This document shows positions 24,193 through 33,116 of a stretch of DNA of 64,000 nt, one piece after another. Each line of letters opens with the position of its first letter. The first letter of the stretch is position 1. A program made the translations under genes and the position numbers. Under the pieces are notes generated by a model. It searched no databases and had not been told where the DNA came from. It saw nothing but the letters and a program-made list of their open reading frames with translations. The DNA is taken from positions 124,001-188,000 of the forward strand of contig CANMND010000006.1 in assembly GCA_947499155.1 (NCBI GenBank). Direction: 5' to 3'. This DNA comes from an uncultured Sphingomonadales bacterium. GTDB lineage: Bacteria > Pseudomonadota > Alphaproteobacteria > Sphingomonadales > Rhodothalassiaceae.

Positions 24193-24422
24193 ATGAGCGG
24201 TCACTTCTGCGCATCAGTATTATCGGTACGGTCATTACCGCTTTGTGCTGTTTCACACCTGTACTTGTCATTCTGGCGGCAGCAGTGGGTTTGTCTGCCA
24301 TCACTGGCTATCTGGATTACGTCTTGCTGCCGACACTTGTCTTTTTCGTTGGATTGACAGTTTACGCTGTCTCGAGGCGAAAGAATGATCAAAAACACCC
24401 CCGACAACAGGAAGACTCATGA
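24189..24422 (+). CDS. merF: MerF mercury transporter
   Basis: 77 aa with two membrane spans, the first with the vicinal cysteines TALCCFTPVLVILAA typical of MerF. It is an additional inner-membrane Hg2+ importer. Start and stop codons overlap the flanking merP and merA by 4 bases each (ATGA), so the three are translated as a coupled set. Confidence 0.9.
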   Translation: MNERSLLRISIIGTVITALCCFTPVLVILAAAVGLSAITGYLDYVLLPTLVFFVGLTVYAVSRRKNDQKHPRQQEDS

Positions 24423-25846
24423 ATACGTTAGATATGTCAGGCAATAGCGGGCGCTATGACCTTGTTATCGTGGGTGCCGGATCAGCTGGCTTTTCGGCTG
24501 CAATAACCGCAGCGGGGAGCGGAGCAAAGGTGGCCTTAATTGGCCATGGCACCATTGGCGGTACATGTGTGAATTTCGGGTGCGTCCCTTCCAAAACAAT
24601 GATACGCGCCGCAGAAGCCCTTCATGCTGCCAAATCTGCACGTCGCTTTCCCGGAATTGAAGGAGACGCCCGGCTTGTGAATTGGGCGGAGCTTGTGGCG
24701 TCGAAAGATGGTCTCGTCGGCGGGTTGAGGCAAAAGAAATATGCTGACCTGTTGCCGGAATATGAAAATGTCGATTATTTCGATGAAGGGCCGGCTCGTA
24801 TTGTTGAGGGCGGGGTTCATATTGGCGAACGCATAATCCTGGCAACGAAGATCATTATTGCGACAGGGGGTCGCCCGTCGCTGCCCCCGATCAAAGGGAT
24901 TAATGAGGTTTCAACGCTCGACAGCACCCAATTACTTGATCTGAAAGTACTGCCCAGGAGCATGATTTTCATCGGAGGCGGCTATATCGGGTCAGAATTG
25001 GCCTTGATGATGTCGAGAATGGGTGTGGATGTCACAATCATCTGCCGTTCACGCCTGTTGCCCGGTGCAGAGCCGGAAATTTCAGATGCATTGGCTGAAT
25101 CCTTCCGCGCTGAGGGAATAACAACATACTGCGGAAGTACCTATTATGCGTGCAGGCAAGATGCGTCTGACGTCTCAATCTGTATCGAACATAAAGGCGA
25201 AAGGCTGGATCTCGCCGCCGAAAGTCTGGCTGTGATGACAGGCCGGACACCAAACACTGAAGGTTTGGGGCTGGAAGAGGCAGGTGTAACGCTTGATAAG
25301 CGCGGGGCGATTGTCGTTGATGATTATATGCAAACGGCCAATCCAGATATTTATGCAGCAGGTGATGTGACCAACCGCGATCAATTTGTCTATATGGCAG
25401 CATATGGGGCAAAACTTGCGGCCATGAACGCGGTAGTAAAGGGGTCTGAGAGGTATGATAATTCGGCCATGCCATGGGTCGTGTTTACCGATCCTCAAGT
25501 CGCGGGCGTGGGGTTGAGTGAGGCAGAAGCCAGACAGGCGGGTTTTGATGTCAAAACATCACTTGTCCCATTGGATCAGGTGCCGCGCGCATTGGCAGCA
25601 CGTGATACCAGGGGCCTGATTAAGCTTGTAGCAGACAGGAAGACCGACAAGCTGCTGGGCGGTCAGATTATGGCTCCTGAAGGCTCGGACAGCATTCAGA
25701 CTCTGGCCATGGCATTAAAGTTTGGTATGACGGCAAAGAGGCTTGGGGAAACAGTTTTCCCTTATCTCACGACAGTTGAAGGATTGAAGCTTGCGGCCCA
25801 GACATTCGACAAGGATGTCGCCAAACTCTCGTGCTGTGCGGGTTAG
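24419..25846 (+). CDS. merA: Mercuric reductase MerA
   Basis: 475 aa flavin disulfide reductase that reduces Hg2+ to Hg0 with NADPH. FAD site DLVIVGAGSAGFSAA, redox-active cysteines GTCVNFGCVPSKTM, NAD(P) site FIGGGYIGSELALM, second FAD motif NPDIYAAGDVTN, and the C-terminal vicinal cysteine pair (LSCCAG). The N-terminal HMA domain found in many MerA proteins is missing, as in the short form. It overlaps merF by 4 bases. Confidence 0.96.
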   Translation: MNTLDMSGNSGRYDLVIVGAGSAGFSAAITAAGSGAKVALIGHGTIGGTCVNFGCVPSKTMIRAAEALHAAKSARRFPGIEGDARLVNWAELVASKDGLVGGLRQKKYADLLPEYENVDYFDEGPARIVEGGVHIGERIILATKIIIATGGRPSLPPIKGINEVSTLDSTQLLDLKVLPRSMIFIGGGYIGSELALMMSRMGVDVTIICRSRLLPGAEPEISDALAESFRAEGITTYCGSTYYACRQDASDVSICIEHKGERLDLAAESLAVMTGRTPNTEGLGLEEAGVTLDKRGAIVVDDYMQTANPDIYAAGDVTNRDQFVYMAAYGAKLAAMNAVVKGSERYDNSAMPWVVFTDPQVAGVGLSEAEARQAGFDVKTSLVPLDQVPRALAARDTRGLIKLVADRKTDKLLGGQIMAPEGSDSIQTLAMALKFGMTAKRLGETVFPYLTTVEGLKLAAQTFDKDVAKLSCCAG

Positions 25847-25849
25847 TAT

Positions 25850-26791
25850 ATGACTGGATTGGTATTTATGATTGGTTCGTCGATACTTGGCATTGAACAC
25901 AAATTGACCAGCACACGCCTTGCGGCCACACTGGGGATTGTCAGCGTTTTTGCTTTCTCATCACCTGAGTATGCATATGCCGCGCCTGTTACATTCAATT
26001 CCGGATTGCCAGTAAGCCAGGGCCATTGGGTGGGCCGCGAGCAGGTGATTTACGGCGAGGCGGGTCTTAATGGCGATAACATTCGGGAAATCAGGTCTGT
26101 AACAGTTCTTGGTTATGGTGTGACGCCGGACTTGGCGTTCTTTGGTATTTTGCCCGTCATAATCCGTGACATTGATTTGGCGTCTGGTGACGAACGCCAT
26201 GCGACCGGCATTGGCGATACACAGGCTTTTGCACGCTATACGGCATATAAGAAGGACTTTTCCGGCGGCACTTTTCGAGTTGCACCGTTTCTCGGGCTTG
26301 AGTTGCCAACTGGCAAAAACCGTAAATCCGACAGCATGGGGCTATTGCCGCCGGGCCTGCAGCCGGGATCAGGCTCCTGGGATGTTTTTGGCGGGGCGGT
26401 CGCTTCGTGGGCGACACTCGACTGGAATATGGACGGACAAGTTTCCTGGCAAGCCAATACGCGCGCCGATGGCGTAAATGGCGGTGATATGTTTGAAGTC
26501 GATCTTGCCATCTACAAACGCTTGCTGCCTGCGGAACTAAGTGCGGACACGTCCGGCTTTTTGCTGGGCGGTCTGGAATTCAATTACCAGGATGAAGGCC
26601 GTACCGGCATTGGCGGCGTCATTGATCCGAATTCTGGAGGGCAGCGGCTCTATGTGACGCCGGGCCTGCAATATGCCAGCAGGCTCTGGGTTCTTGAGGC
26701 CGCTGTGCAAATACCTGTAACCCAAAGCCTGAACGGAACGAACTATAGACGGGACTTTGCTTTTCGGCTCGGCTTGCGATTAAATCTTTAA
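25850..26791 (+). CDS. Outer-membrane channel-like protein in the mer operon (MetA-pathway/phenol-degradation transporter-like)
   Basis: 313 aa, 3 bases after merA. A signal peptide (AATLGIVSVFAFSSPEYAYA) precedes a beta-barrel pattern with VTPDLAAFF-like strands, LGLELPTGKNRKSD and a C-terminal DFAFRLGLRLNL ending in an aromatic/hydrophobic strand. It resembles the PF13557 transporter group. In this operon it could let mercury compounds cross the outer membrane; that is inference. ATG 25868 is an alternative start. Confidence 0.7.
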   Translation: MTGLVFMIGSSILGIEHKLTSTRLAATLGIVSVFAFSSPEYAYAAPVTFNSGLPVSQGHWVGREQVIYGEAGLNGDNIREIRSVTVLGYGVTPDLAFFGILPVIIRDIDLASGDERHATGIGDTQAFARYTAYKKDFSGGTFRVAPFLGLELPTGKNRKSDSMGLLPPGLQPGSGSWDVFGGAVASWATLDWNMDGQVSWQANTRADGVNGGDMFEVDLAIYKRLLPAELSADTSGFLLGGLEFNYQDEGRTGIGGVIDPNSGGQRLYVTPGLQYASRLWVLEAAVQIPVTQSLNGTNYRRDFAFRLGLRLNL

Positions 26792-26809
26792 AGGACAGTG
26801 GGGTTTATC

Positions 26810-27121
26810 ATGAAGAAATATCTGGCAACGTTTATGTTTTTGTTGCTGACGGCTGCACCCGCCCTCGCCCTCGCCAATGACGTGGAATACCTCATAAGCA
26901 TTGACGGCATTACCTGTCCGTTCTGCGTCGCAACGTCGGAAAAGGCTTTAATGAAAATCGATGGTGTGAAAGCCGTTTCGTCAAGCCTCAAAGAGGGCAC
27001 GATTACTGTCTGCGCCGATGATAAAAAGGTCTCGTTTACTGACGAGCAGCTGACTGAACTGTTCAAGAAGAAGGGCTTTACCTATCGCGGCATGGAAAAA
27101 GGCGGGATGTGTGAAGCGTAA
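26810..27121 (+). CDS. Second exported HMA protein (MerP-like)
   Basis: 103 aa from ATG 26810. Signal peptide (MKKYLATFMFLLLTAAPALA) and an HMA domain with SIDGITCPFCVATSEKAL and DGVKAVSSSLKEGTITV. It differs strongly from the first MerP and ends with a further cysteine (GGMCEA). It stands between the channel gene and a second MerT-like gene, suggesting a second periplasmic-to-cytoplasm metal relay. Confidence 0.8.
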   Translation: MKKYLATFMFLLLTAAPALALANDVEYLISIDGITCPFCVATSEKALMKIDGVKAVSSSLKEGTITVCADDKKVSFTDEQLTELFKKKGFTYRGMEKGGMCEA

Positions 27122-27199
27122 TGGGCACAGGGTTCATCATATGGGACCCCTGTGGTTCTTCAATTGGCCCGTCCATACAACAGGATATGGGGTGCGCCC

Positions 27200-27628
27200 A
27201 TGCCTGTGAATGATCCGCTTGTGAATAAAGTCGTAGACGACAATCAGCCCCACCCTCGTAAATGGGGCTGGTTCATCCTGTTCACCAGTACGACAACACT
27301 GGTTTGTTGTGTCTTGCCGATTGTTCTGGTCAGTCTCGGTTTTGGTGCGACTGTGGCGTTGATGTACGGCGAACTGCCATTTCTGGCCTTTTTGGGTATC
27401 CATAAGGAATGGACCTTTGCCCTGACGGCGCTGATCCTTCTTGCAGCCGCGTGGGCGCTTTATAGACCCGGTCGTACGTGCCCTGCTGATCCGGAGTTGG
27501 CTAGAGCCTGTCAGTCCGCTGACAAGTGGAACCGGCGGCTGTTTCTCGCAGCCTTGGGAATCTGGATTGTCAGTTTCTTTGCTGCTTATTTGCTCCTGCC
27601 CATAGCTGAACAGCTGGGACTTCTTTGA
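27200..27628 (+). CDS. Second MerT-like membrane transporter
   Basis: 142 aa from ATG 27200. Three or four spans; the first carries the cysteine pair in TTLVCCVLPIVLVSLGFG, as MerT does, and a loop has Cys residues (PGRTCPADPELARACQS). The N-terminal 30 residues are a longer hydrophilic tail than in MerT. With the HMA protein before it, it forms a second MerP/MerT-type pair at the end of the operon. The 106 bases after it hold no recognisable gene. Confidence 0.78.
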   Translation: MPVNDPLVNKVVDDNQPHPRKWGWFILFTSTTTLVCCVLPIVLVSLGFGATVALMYGELPFLAFLGIHKEWTFALTALILLAAAWALYRPGRTCPADPELARACQSADKWNRRLFLAALGIWIVSFFAAYLLLPIAEQLGLL

Positions 27629-27734
27629 AACAACTGCGTCTTTCGTTTTCCATTCAGGAAGCGCAGGCCAAGGGTGTAACCTCGACGCGCAACAAAGACG
27701 CGAAGATACAGGCTAGGTAAATACGGCTTTATTA

Positions 27735-28619
27735 TCAGTTGTTTGCCAGGGCCTTGAGATAGGCGGCGATGGCATGACGGTCTTCTTTGGGCAGATGTCC
27801 CATATTGGCGATCACTGACACCATCTGGCCGCCGGCACTGTCATAATCAGGGGTGAGGCCGGTTTCCAGATAATAGGCGATATCCGTCGCACTCCAGTCC
27901 ATTTTTTCGGGTGATATTGCCGGTATCCGGCCCTTGCCGGAGGGGTTTGGCGCGCCTGCCATCCACTGGCTGCGATCCAGCCCGCCAGTCGCGGTGCGGG
28001 GTGTGTGGCATTCGGCGCAATGGCCCAGTGCCTCCACCAGGTAGCGACCGCGTTCGAGTTCAGGGGTGTCTGCATTTTCCAGCACCCAGCCTGACGTCAT
28101 ATTCAGCCGTTTCCACAGCCCGATACCCCGCGTCAGGTTATAGGGGAACCTCACTTCATGAGGCAGGCTCGTCGCATCCGACGGGGGTAGGGTGTCCAGA
28201 AATGCTTTGAGATCAGCGATAGCCTGCGGCTGCATGTGCTGATAGCTGCCATAGGGAAAAGATGGATAGTAATGGCGGCCTTCGGGCGAGGTGCCGTGAA
28301 GAAGGGCGTTACCCAGATCCTCAACACTCCAACCCGCCAGCCCTTCGGCCGTTGGTGAGATATTAGGCGCTATGAAGGTACCAAAGGGGCTTTCAATACG
28401 ATAGCCGCCAGCAAGTACGAGCCGCGCATCGCCCTTGGCCTCTGGCGCTGCATGGCAACTGGCGCAGCCTCCAGCCCAAAAGATGGTTTCACCGCTTTCT
28501 GGATCACCCTGCAGGCCCGTGAACAGGTCAGCGTCCACACTTTGCGGGCGTGTCAGAAACCAGAATGCAACGGCCCCCAATAAGATCAGAATGAGCAGAT
28601 AGCGCAGCAGGGTTGCCAT
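27735..28619 (-). CDS. Membrane-anchored diheme cytochrome c
   Basis: 294 aa. N-terminal anchor (LLRYLLILILLGAVAFWFLT), then two heme-binding motifs: GGCASCHAAPEAKG and GHCAECHTPRTATGG, with Met ligands likely in the regions around FIAPNISPTAEGLAGWSVED and VSVIANMGHLPKEDRH. The layout resembles cytochrome c subunits of membrane dehydrogenases. It probably works in the periplasm with the cytochrome c' gene upstream on the same strand, 54 bases away; partner enzymes are not in the window. Confidence 0.88.
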   Translation of the reverse strand: MATLLRYLLILILLGAVAFWFLTRPQSVDADLFTGLQGDPESGETIFWAGGCASCHAAPEAKGDARLVLAGGYRIESPFGTFIAPNISPTAEGLAGWSVEDLGNALLHGTSPEGRHYYPSFPYGSYQHMQPQAIADLKAFLDTLPPSDATSLPHEVRFPYNLTRGIGLWKRLNMTSGWVLENADTPELERGRYLVEALGHCAECHTPRTATGGLDRSQWMAGAPNPSGKGRIPAISPEKMDWSATDIAYYLETGLTPDYDSAGGQMVSVIANMGHLPKEDRHAIAAYLKALANN

Positions 28620-28673
28620 AGTTTCTCCGTCAGGTGGGACAGCTACCAGCCGTCCCGCCCTTTATATGAGGTC

Positions 28674-29159
28674 TCAGTCCTTTTTGACCCTGTAGTCCTC
28701 GTGGCAGCCACCACATGACTTGGCCAGCGGTCCCATCGCGCCACGCAAGGAGTCCAGACCTGCACCTGCGGCTGTGGCCATGGCGGCACTGGTTTCAATC
28801 ATCCTTTGTGCACTTTCACCAATAGCGCTGTCTTCAGCCCAGATTTTGGCCAGTGCTTCAGTCCGTTCCACCCCCAGGGTTTCCATATCTGAACCTGATG
28901 GCCAGTAGCGGGATTCGTCCATCCGGGCGAGAGCGGCCAGATTTTCCGCAGCGGCAGTCGCGGCTTGTGCATCATAGCTGATTTCGCCTTTGGCCATGGC
29001 ACCCAGAAGACCCAGATTAAAGGCGTTTAGATGCATATGTGACTGACGTGCCTTGATGGCCGATGCGATGGCCGGGTCGATGTCGTCCTGGCTGAAGGCT
29101 GTTGTGGCCACAATGCCTGCAACCAAAAGGCCGCTGATCAAAAGAAGTACGGACTTCAT
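28674..29159 (-). CDS. Cytochrome c'/c-556 family protein
   Basis: 161 aa. Signal peptide (VLLLISGLLVAGIVATTAFS), a four-helix-bundle-like middle (ARQSHMHLNAFNLGLLGAMA, AAAENLAALARMDESRYWP) and one heme motif near the C-terminus, KSCGGCHEDYRVKKD. The late CXXCH is diagnostic for cytochrome c' type proteins (PF01322). Such proteins transfer electrons or bind NO. It is first of a two-gene unit with the diheme cytochrome. Confidence 0.88.
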   Translation of the reverse strand: MKSVLLLISGLLVAGIVATTAFSQDDIDPAIASAIKARQSHMHLNAFNLGLLGAMAKGEISYDAQAATAAAENLAALARMDESRYWPSGSDMETLGVERTEALAKIWAEDSAIGESAQRMIETSAAMATAAGAGLDSLRGAMGPLAKSCGGCHEDYRVKKD

Positions 29160-29660
29160 GGAAACTCTCCTATGAAACTTGAAAACCTGCTGGAACTATA
29201 ACAGGCGAATACAAAAGCGAAACTACCTAGATAATGCCATTTCACTCATAGACTCATATTTTTCAAAAATACACTCTAGAGTAAAAAACTCGTCAAAATA
29301 GTAGGCGTTTATACTAGAATGAATGCGGAAGATGCGACGCGATGGTCTTAACATAGAAATCAGGAAGAGGAATCATGGTCTGGATTAATCCAAGGACGTA
29401 TAACATGACTTGACAGTCCCATTTTGCTTATTTAGCTTATTATTATGTGAATTCGTTGTTTAATAATCATAGATAGGGAAATTGTATATATCAGTTAAAT
29501 AAAATCATATATGTTATTATTTTTTATTTTTAGTGTATGTTAATTGATAATATCTATTTTATTTGTGATTTTAGATAGTAATGATGTAGAAATTATAGAA
29601 ATTTTACTTTAAATAAGTTCGATTATTGGTATCAGTCTTAGTTGAAGTGGGGGAGCTGTT
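29160..29660. other. AT-rich gene-free leader of the giant-gene cluster
   Basis: About 500 bases with no credible ORF; the stretch from about 29430 to 29640 is extremely poor in G and C compared with the flanks. It separates the cytochrome genes from the giant operon and should hold its promoter(s). A TTGACA stands at 29410-29415, but the hexamer 17 bases on (TAGCTT) is a weak -10, so I do not assign a promoter. Such composition is typical of regions bound by silencer proteins. Confidence 0.6.
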
Positions 29661-32600
29661 TTGTCATTGATTTTCCAGCAATTGTCGCAGCAGGTGCGAA
29701 GTCAGGCTCTTCTTAAAACCTTGTATGGTGGTGCTGGAGCCAACACAGCCAGTCTTTCAAATTCCGGCGATGCTCTTTGTTTTTTTCCAGGGCGTCGCAC
29801 CAGAGATGACGGATCATTAGGCTCAAATAATGGGCGGGTGATACTAAAGACGTCTTCGCCTCTGGCAGACCAGGTTGTGCGATGGCGTATCGTCACAAGA
29901 GGCGGGGACGTGGTGGACGAAGTTGCCACATCCGCACCACATGAGATTGAACTTCTTGCAGCACATTCAGGTCGCTTCCGCCTGGAATTGACACTTGAAG
30001 GCGCGACGCTGGAGCCTTGCAGATATGAAGTATCGGCTCCCGCATTTGTGTCTGTTATGCTTGAACCCAATTCAATCGGTGTCGTTCTTGATGAGCTTGG
30101 GGTTGCAGCGGACGGGCAGCAGCGCCAGACTTTGGTCGATGGCCTGGTGGCAGTGGCGCGCAGGGTCGCAGCCCACGCTCTTCGCCCCATGAATGTAAGG
30201 CTGTTATGGCCGGACGATGATATTCCCGCCCACTTCTTGCCATCTGCTCCAGTCCAAGCCCCTATGACGCCCTGTCTTGCGACCGCAAAAGCTGTTGTAG
30301 AGGGCGAGGATAACAATTCCCTGCAGTACTATCCGGGTCTTCGCCTTCTCCATGTAGGCATTCCGCAAAAAGTTTTGCCCAGCATTCCGGTTTTTGAAGA
30401 GATTTCGAATATCCTTGATGCGCACTTTGTAGCCTTCAAAGATTCCATTCTGAATGATCTGCGTGCGCGGTTCGGCGGGCGTCTGAATGCAGCGCTTGAC
30501 GAACTGGATGCCATGTTTACGCCGGAAAGCGTCGATACGGGCTGGGGGACGTCCAGCCTGATGGAGGCTTATGGAATTGGCCAGGTGTTGTTTGGGGGCG
30601 GGGCCAGACAATTTGATGGTGAAGCCGTCGGTGCTGGCAGTTCAGTTGCACACCAGATTCTGGCCACTTTGGCTGATGCAGCACATACAGCAGCATGGGA
30701 CGTGGCCAGTGATGCCACCAGCCTTTATGTGGAAATGGCAGGCCGCATGCTTGGGACGCAGATTGCTGTGGCGACGCTCAGGCTGACTGGATTGCAGGCC
30801 CGCGAGGTCGCGCTGCCTGATCCGGAAAAACCCGTACAGACCTTGCACACAGACCTGCTTGATCCGGCACCTTCAGTGCCAGAGCGGGATTTTCTTGGCC
30901 TGTATCGCCCGGAAACAAATGGAATAGCCAGATCTTTGGATACGCTTGCAGGTGATCTGGCAACACAGGTCAGTCCTGCAGATTCGTCACGCTGGGTTGA
31001 TCTGTGCAAAACAATCACGGCACCTACTGCAACACTGATCGGGGCAGAGCCGACCACAAAATATGATGCGCTGGCCGGTCTGGTATCCGAACGGAGCTTG
31101 TCGGATGTAAATGCACTTGCCGGCACATTGCCGGCTCCATATGGGCCATACACATTGCGGTGGGGCGATCAGGACAGGCCGGACGATGCACATGGGGATG
31201 CCCTTCCTGTCTATGGCGGCAAGACGTTTTCGGCAGATGAAAGGCCAGTAGAGACGCGGGAAATTGAATTGCTGCAAGCGGACCTGTTGCGGGCAGGAAT
31301 TACGCTGGGCCAGCGCACCATTGGAAAATTTGGATACCGCAGATGGACGGCCAATGAGGATAAGTGGGATGGAGCGCTGGGGGCGCAGCCAGTCCGTGCC
31401 ACCTCTTGGGAGCGCAAACCCGATGACCCGGAAAGCTATCAAGTGAATATCAGGGCATCCCGTCCCCACTGGAATGAATTATGTGATGGCGATACCAGTA
31501 TCGCAGTTCGGGAGTTTCAGATCGCTGAAACCTATCCGCGGGGCGTGATGGAAGAGGTATCCCCTGAGCCGGTTTTCGTCAAAAGGCTTCGTGATGTCTT
31601 TCATGATGAAGAGCAGGTGAGGCCAGATGGTGACGCACTTGCCCAGCCCAATGGCAATGTGAATGGCATGCTGTCACCTGCCATGGCGGATAAGGTGAGG
31701 ACCTGGGCCTTTTCCCGACGGCGCATACCGGCAGTTGTCATAGGTGGATCGCGCAATGATGCTTATGGAGCTGTGGATGCAGACCATCCATTTATTCAGA
31801 CTGCCATGTCGGCGGCACTCGATGCGCACGCCAGGATAAGCAACAATTACCGGTTTTATTCTGTGGACAAGACAGGTCGTTTTGGTGCGACGGATGAGCC
31901 TGTCAAGCTTGGGCGTCCACAATATTCCGACGGTACAGCCCGTCGCGGATTTTGGGGCGGCCTGTGGCACCCGGATGATGATGAAATGCCTCAAAAGGCA
32001 TTTACGGCTGCACATACATTCGGCCCTGTCGACTGGGAGCTGTCTCCTGATCTTGCCGATGAAGACCGTTCACGGCTTAGAAGAAGGCAGAGCGCATTTC
32101 GTATGGTTGCTGCGCTGGCCAAGGTGGAGAGCATTTCGTACTGGGATGGCTTTAATGCATGGGACGATGCTATATTTTCCTGGCCTCCCTTTCATTATAC
32201 CTTGACCCTTCGCGCGAACAGTGGCGATGGCGGCGTAACGGCCAGTCCCAACCTGATGGGCGGCGTCATAGAATTCATGCGGAATCCTCCTGATGAGGTG
32301 CTTGAAGGTGCCTACCCGGCACCTGAATCATCTGGTGATCCTGATGCAGACGCCGCTGCACTGGCGGACGTTGTCGCGCATCGTCAGGCCTTAAAGACGC
32401 GTATGCGTGAGTGTTATTGGGATAATTTTGGTGTCTATGGTGTGGGTGCCAGTGCCATTACTTCGACGACTTCGCCAAACTCATTTGTAACCCTGTCCGG
32501 CCTGATTGAAGCACAGGACTCCAATCGGACGGTTGACATGAATCTGGTATGGCAGAGAAACGGAACCGGTCTGCCACAACAGGCTCTTTATCAGTCCTAT

Positions 32601-33116
32601 CAGCAGTGGTTCAGAAGTTGGAACTGGGGCCAGCGTTTTGCACTTCATTTGCGAAACAAGCCCCTACTTCGCGCCATGACATTTGCTTATTCTCTTCACT
32701 GGGCCCATGGGGTTCTTGCTCTGAATAGTCATTGGCGAGGCCAATTTGGCATCGCGACAAATGGGAATGCGGTTCTCAGGTCCGAGCGAGGGCGTGTTGT
32801 TTACATACGTCTTTATATTCGTGCGCTGGAACATGCCGCTGACGCTCGTCGGGCGCTTGGACGCCTACGCGGGAACGCTGCGTCCCTTGCACAATTCCAC
32901 AGAAATACGACGGAAGAGCAGATTGTTGATGCGATGGTCAATTCTGCGACAGGCGCACTGAGGAGAACAACGAGCACAGCTCGCGACTTTGACGTTCCTG
33001 ACGGCCTCGGGCGCCCCTCGTCTGAAGACCATGGGGATAACGCAGCTGCAGACTTTTCTCAGGTTCGCAATGAGCTTTTGAGAGATGTGATGACTGCAAA
33101 TTGGGACAATCCATGA
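29661..33116 (+). CDS. Giant-cluster protein 1 (1151 aa), peptidoglycan-binding-like segment
   Basis: Starts at TTG 29661 with GGGGGAG upstream. No signal peptide. Residues about 35-125 look like a beta-sandwich. Residues about 534-620 have the outline of a PG_binding_1 repeat (EIELLQADLLRAGITLGQ to SIAVREFQIAETYPRG), interrupted by an insert. Residues about 815-860 include ALAKVESISYWDGFNAWDDA and IFSWPPFHYTLTLRANSGDG, which recalls lysozyme/chitosanase-like modules of large bacterial proteins; catalysis is not shown. The C-terminus is helical and charged. The gene overlaps the next by 4 bases. I do not recognise a named family. Confidence 0.85.
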   Translation: MSLIFQQLSQQVRSQALLKTLYGGAGANTASLSNSGDALCFFPGRRTRDDGSLGSNNGRVILKTSSPLADQVVRWRIVTRGGDVVDEVATSAPHEIELLAAHSGRFRLELTLEGATLEPCRYEVSAPAFVSVMLEPNSIGVVLDELGVAADGQQRQTLVDGLVAVARRVAAHALRPMNVRLLWPDDDIPAHFLPSAPVQAPMTPCLATAKAVVEGEDNNSLQYYPGLRLLHVGIPQKVLPSIPVFEEISNILDAHFVAFKDSILNDLRARFGGRLNAALDELDAMFTPESVDTGWGTSSLMEAYGIGQVLFGGGARQFDGEAVGAGSSVAHQILATLADAAHTAAWDVASDATSLYVEMAGRMLGTQIAVATLRLTGLQAREVALPDPEKPVQTLHTDLLDPAPSVPERDFLGLYRPETNGIARSLDTLAGDLATQVSPADSSRWVDLCKTITAPTATLIGAEPTTKYDALAGLVSERSLSDVNALAGTLPAPYGPYTLRWGDQDRPDDAHGDALPVYGGKTFSADERPVETREIELLQADLLRAGITLGQRTIGKFGYRRWTANEDKWDGALGAQPVRATSWERKPDDPESYQVNIRASRPHWNELCDGDTSIAVREFQIAETYPRGVMEEVSPEPVFVKRLRDVFHDEEQVRPDGDALAQPNGNVNGMLSPAMADKVRTWAFSRRRIPAVVIGGSRNDAYGAVDADHPFIQTAMSAALDAHARISNNYRFYSVDKTGRFGATDEPVKLGRPQYSDGTARRGFWGGLWHPDDDEMPQKAFTAAHTFGPVDWELSPDLADEDRSRLRRRQSAFRMVAALAKVESISYWDGFNAWDDAIFSWPPFHYTLTLRANSGDGGVTASPNLMGGVIEFMRNPPDEVLEGAYPAPESSGDPDADAAALADVVAHRQALKTRMRECYWDNFGVYGVGASAITSTTSPNSFVTLSGLIEAQDSNRTVDMNLVWQRNGTGLPQQALYQSYQQWFRSWNWGQRFALHLRNKPLLRAMTFAYSLHWAHGVLALNSHWRGQFGIATNGNAVLRSERGRVVYIRLYIRALEHAADARRALGRLRGNAASLAQFHRNTTEEQIVDAMVNSATGALRRTTSTARDFDVPDGLGRPSSEDHGDNAAADFSQVRNELLRDVMTANWDNP

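Noticed and set aside
29410-29415. TTGACA as the giant-cluster promoter
   Set aside because: The element 17 bases downstream (TAGCTT) is weak and TATTAT is 25 bases away, so I do not assign it.
30204-30611. Frames inside and opposite the giant genes
   Set aside because: They lack ribosome binding sites and mirror the codon pattern of the long genes, which have continuous protein-like frames joined by exact overlaps.
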